Below are positions 4,803 to 5,723 of a DNA stretch of 5,723 nt, piece by piece; positions within the stretch are counted from its first letter, which is position 1; every line of letters starts with the position of its first letter. The notes under the pieces were generated by a model. It searched no databases. It was not told the DNA's origin and saw only the letters and a list, made by a program, of their open reading frames with translations. The stretch is taken from NCBI GenBank assembly GCA_003483675.1, contig DMYK01000236.1, positions 372 through 6,094 on the forward strand. Direction: 5' to 3'. Both the position numbers and the translations under genes were made by a program. Source of the DNA: Microcoleaceae cyanobacterium UBA11344. Its GTDB lineage: Bacteria; Cyanobacteriota; Cyanobacteriia; Cyanobacteriales; Microcoleaceae.

Positions 4803-5723
4803 ATGGTCAATCTCAAAACCACAGTCAAAGACATCGGCTTTACTCACGAAGATTTTGCGGCCTTACTTGATAAATATGACTATCACTTTAGCCCGGGCGA
4901 TGTAGTAGCGGGTACAGTTTTTAGTATAGAACCGAGGGGCGCTCTGATTGATATCGGTGCTAAAACAGCAGCGTACATTCCCATTCAGGAAATGTCGATC
5001 AATCGAGTGGAAAGCCCTGAAGAGGTATTGCAATCAAACGAAACCAGAGAATTTTTCATCCTCACCGATGAAAATGAAGACGGGCAATTAACCCTGTCAA
5101 TCCGGCGCATCGAGTATATGCGAGCCTGGGAAAGAGTGCGACAACTGCAAGCAGAAGATGCCACAGTTCGATCGCAAGTATTTGCTACCAACCGTGGCGG
5201 CGCACTGGTGAGAATAGAAGGTTTACGAGGCTTCATTCCCGGTTCTCACATCAGCACCCGCAAACCGAAGGAAGAATTAGTCGCCGAAGAATTACCCTTG
5301 AAATTCTTAGAGGTAGACGAAGACCGCAACCGCCTAGTATTAAGTCATCGTCGCGCCTTAGTGGAGCGCAAGATGAACCGCCTCGAAGTCGGAGAAGTGG
5401 TCATCGGTACTGTGCGCGGTATCAAGCCCTACGGTGCTTTTATCGACATCGGCGGCGTGAGCGGCTTGCTGCACATCTCGGAAATTTCGCACGATCACAT
5501 TGATACGCCTCATAGCGTGTTCAATGTCAACGACGAAGTGAAAGTGATGATTATTGACTTGGATGCCGAGAGAGGCCGGATTTCTCTTTCCACCAAGCAG
5601 TTGGAACCGGAGCCTGGAGCGATGGTCAAAAATCGCGAATTGGTGTACGAAAAAGCTGAGGAAATGGCAGCTAAGTTCCGCGAAAAAATGCTAGCTCAAA
5701 AGCAAGCTAAAGCTGGGATTGAA
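4803..5723 (+). CDS. rpsA: 30S ribosomal protein S1 (cyanobacterial three-domain type), C-terminus cut by window end
   Basis: The frame from ATG 4803 is open for 307 codons to the last base; only the last few tens of residues are probably missing, since cyanobacterial S1 (Rps1) is about 325-350 aa. Three S1 RNA-binding domains are visible at about residues 30-101 (FSPGDVVAGTVFSIEPRGAL start, end LTLSIRR), 118-184 (ATNRGGALVRIEGLRGFIPG, end RLVLSHRR) and 196-265 (VGEVVIGTVRGIKPYGAFID, then GLLHISEIS, end RISLSTKQ). The third is the most canonical. E. coli S1 has six domains; the short form is normal for cyanobacteria and chloroplasts. S1 binds mRNA leaders on the 30S subunit and aids initiation on weak Shine-Dalgarno mRNAs, frequent in cyanobacteria. 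The tail from about residue 268 is charged and helical. It is preceded by its own promoter and long leader. Confidence 0.97.
   Translation, partial: MVNLKTTVKDIGFTHEDFAALLDKYDYHFSPGDVVAGTVFSIEPRGALIDIGAKTAAYIPIQEMSINRVESPEEVLQSNETREFFILTDENEDGQLTLSIRRIEYMRAWERVRQLQAEDATVRSQVFATNRGGALVRIEGLRGFIPGSHISTRKPKEELVAEELPLKFLEVDEDRNRLVLSHRRALVERKMNRLEVGEVVIGTVRGIKPYGAFIDIGGVSGLLHISEISHDHIDTPHSVFNVNDEVKVMIIDLDAERGRISLSTKQLEPEPGAMVKNRELVYEKAEEMAAKFREKMLAQKQAKAGIE

Noticed and set aside
4762..4905. 47-codon frame overlapping the rpsA start
   Set aside because: No family match, it overlaps a certain gene in another frame, and its ATGs lack a ribosome binding site upstream; kept only as part of the ribosome-site observation.

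Overview
The window is from a cyanobacterium, most likely a filamentous Oscillatoriales-type genome (Microcoleus/Oscillatoria/Phormidium group). Direct evidence is a full-length psbB (CP47) and psbT, a cyanobacterial-type three-domain ribosomal protein S1, four exact copies of the HIP1 octamer GCGATCGC (317, 812, 1612, 3694), and several intergenic palindromic repeat families that I associate with such genomes. The order-level guess is inference.

Left third (1-1656) is accessory. It holds the C-terminal end of a probable DNA methyltransferase/restriction protein (1-291), a possible 26-codon remnant resembling the start of a clan AA aspartic protease (410-490), a complete Phd/VapB-type antitoxin and PIN-domain VapC toxin overlapping by four bases (504-737, 734-1123), a minus-strand remnant of an XRE-type helix-turn-helix antitoxin whose stop overlaps the toxin stop (1120-1215), a dispersed GC-rich repeat (1226-1264), and an unrecognised 125-aa protein (1279-1656). 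It reads as a small, partly eroded defence/toxin-antitoxin patch.

Right two thirds (1854-5723) is a core block, all on the plus strand: psbB, psbT, nrdR and rpsA (rps1, cut by the window end after 307 codons). CP47 and PsbT are both photosystem II core subunits. NrdR is the ATP/dATP-sensing repressor of ribonucleotide reductase genes. S1 is the mRNA-binding ribosomal protein. The block is probably not one simple operon: two tandem hairpins and repeats separate psbB from psbT, a 13-bp hairpin separates psbT from nrdR, and rpsA has its own strong sigma70-type promoter (TTGAAA, 17 nt, TATAAT) followed by a predicted leader of about 215 nt with three stem-loops.

No wholly new system is evident. 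The most interesting unexplained items are the structured rpsA leader, the repeat-laden psbB-psbT gap with its terminator-like hairpins, and the cluster of truncated gene remnants around the VapBC module.
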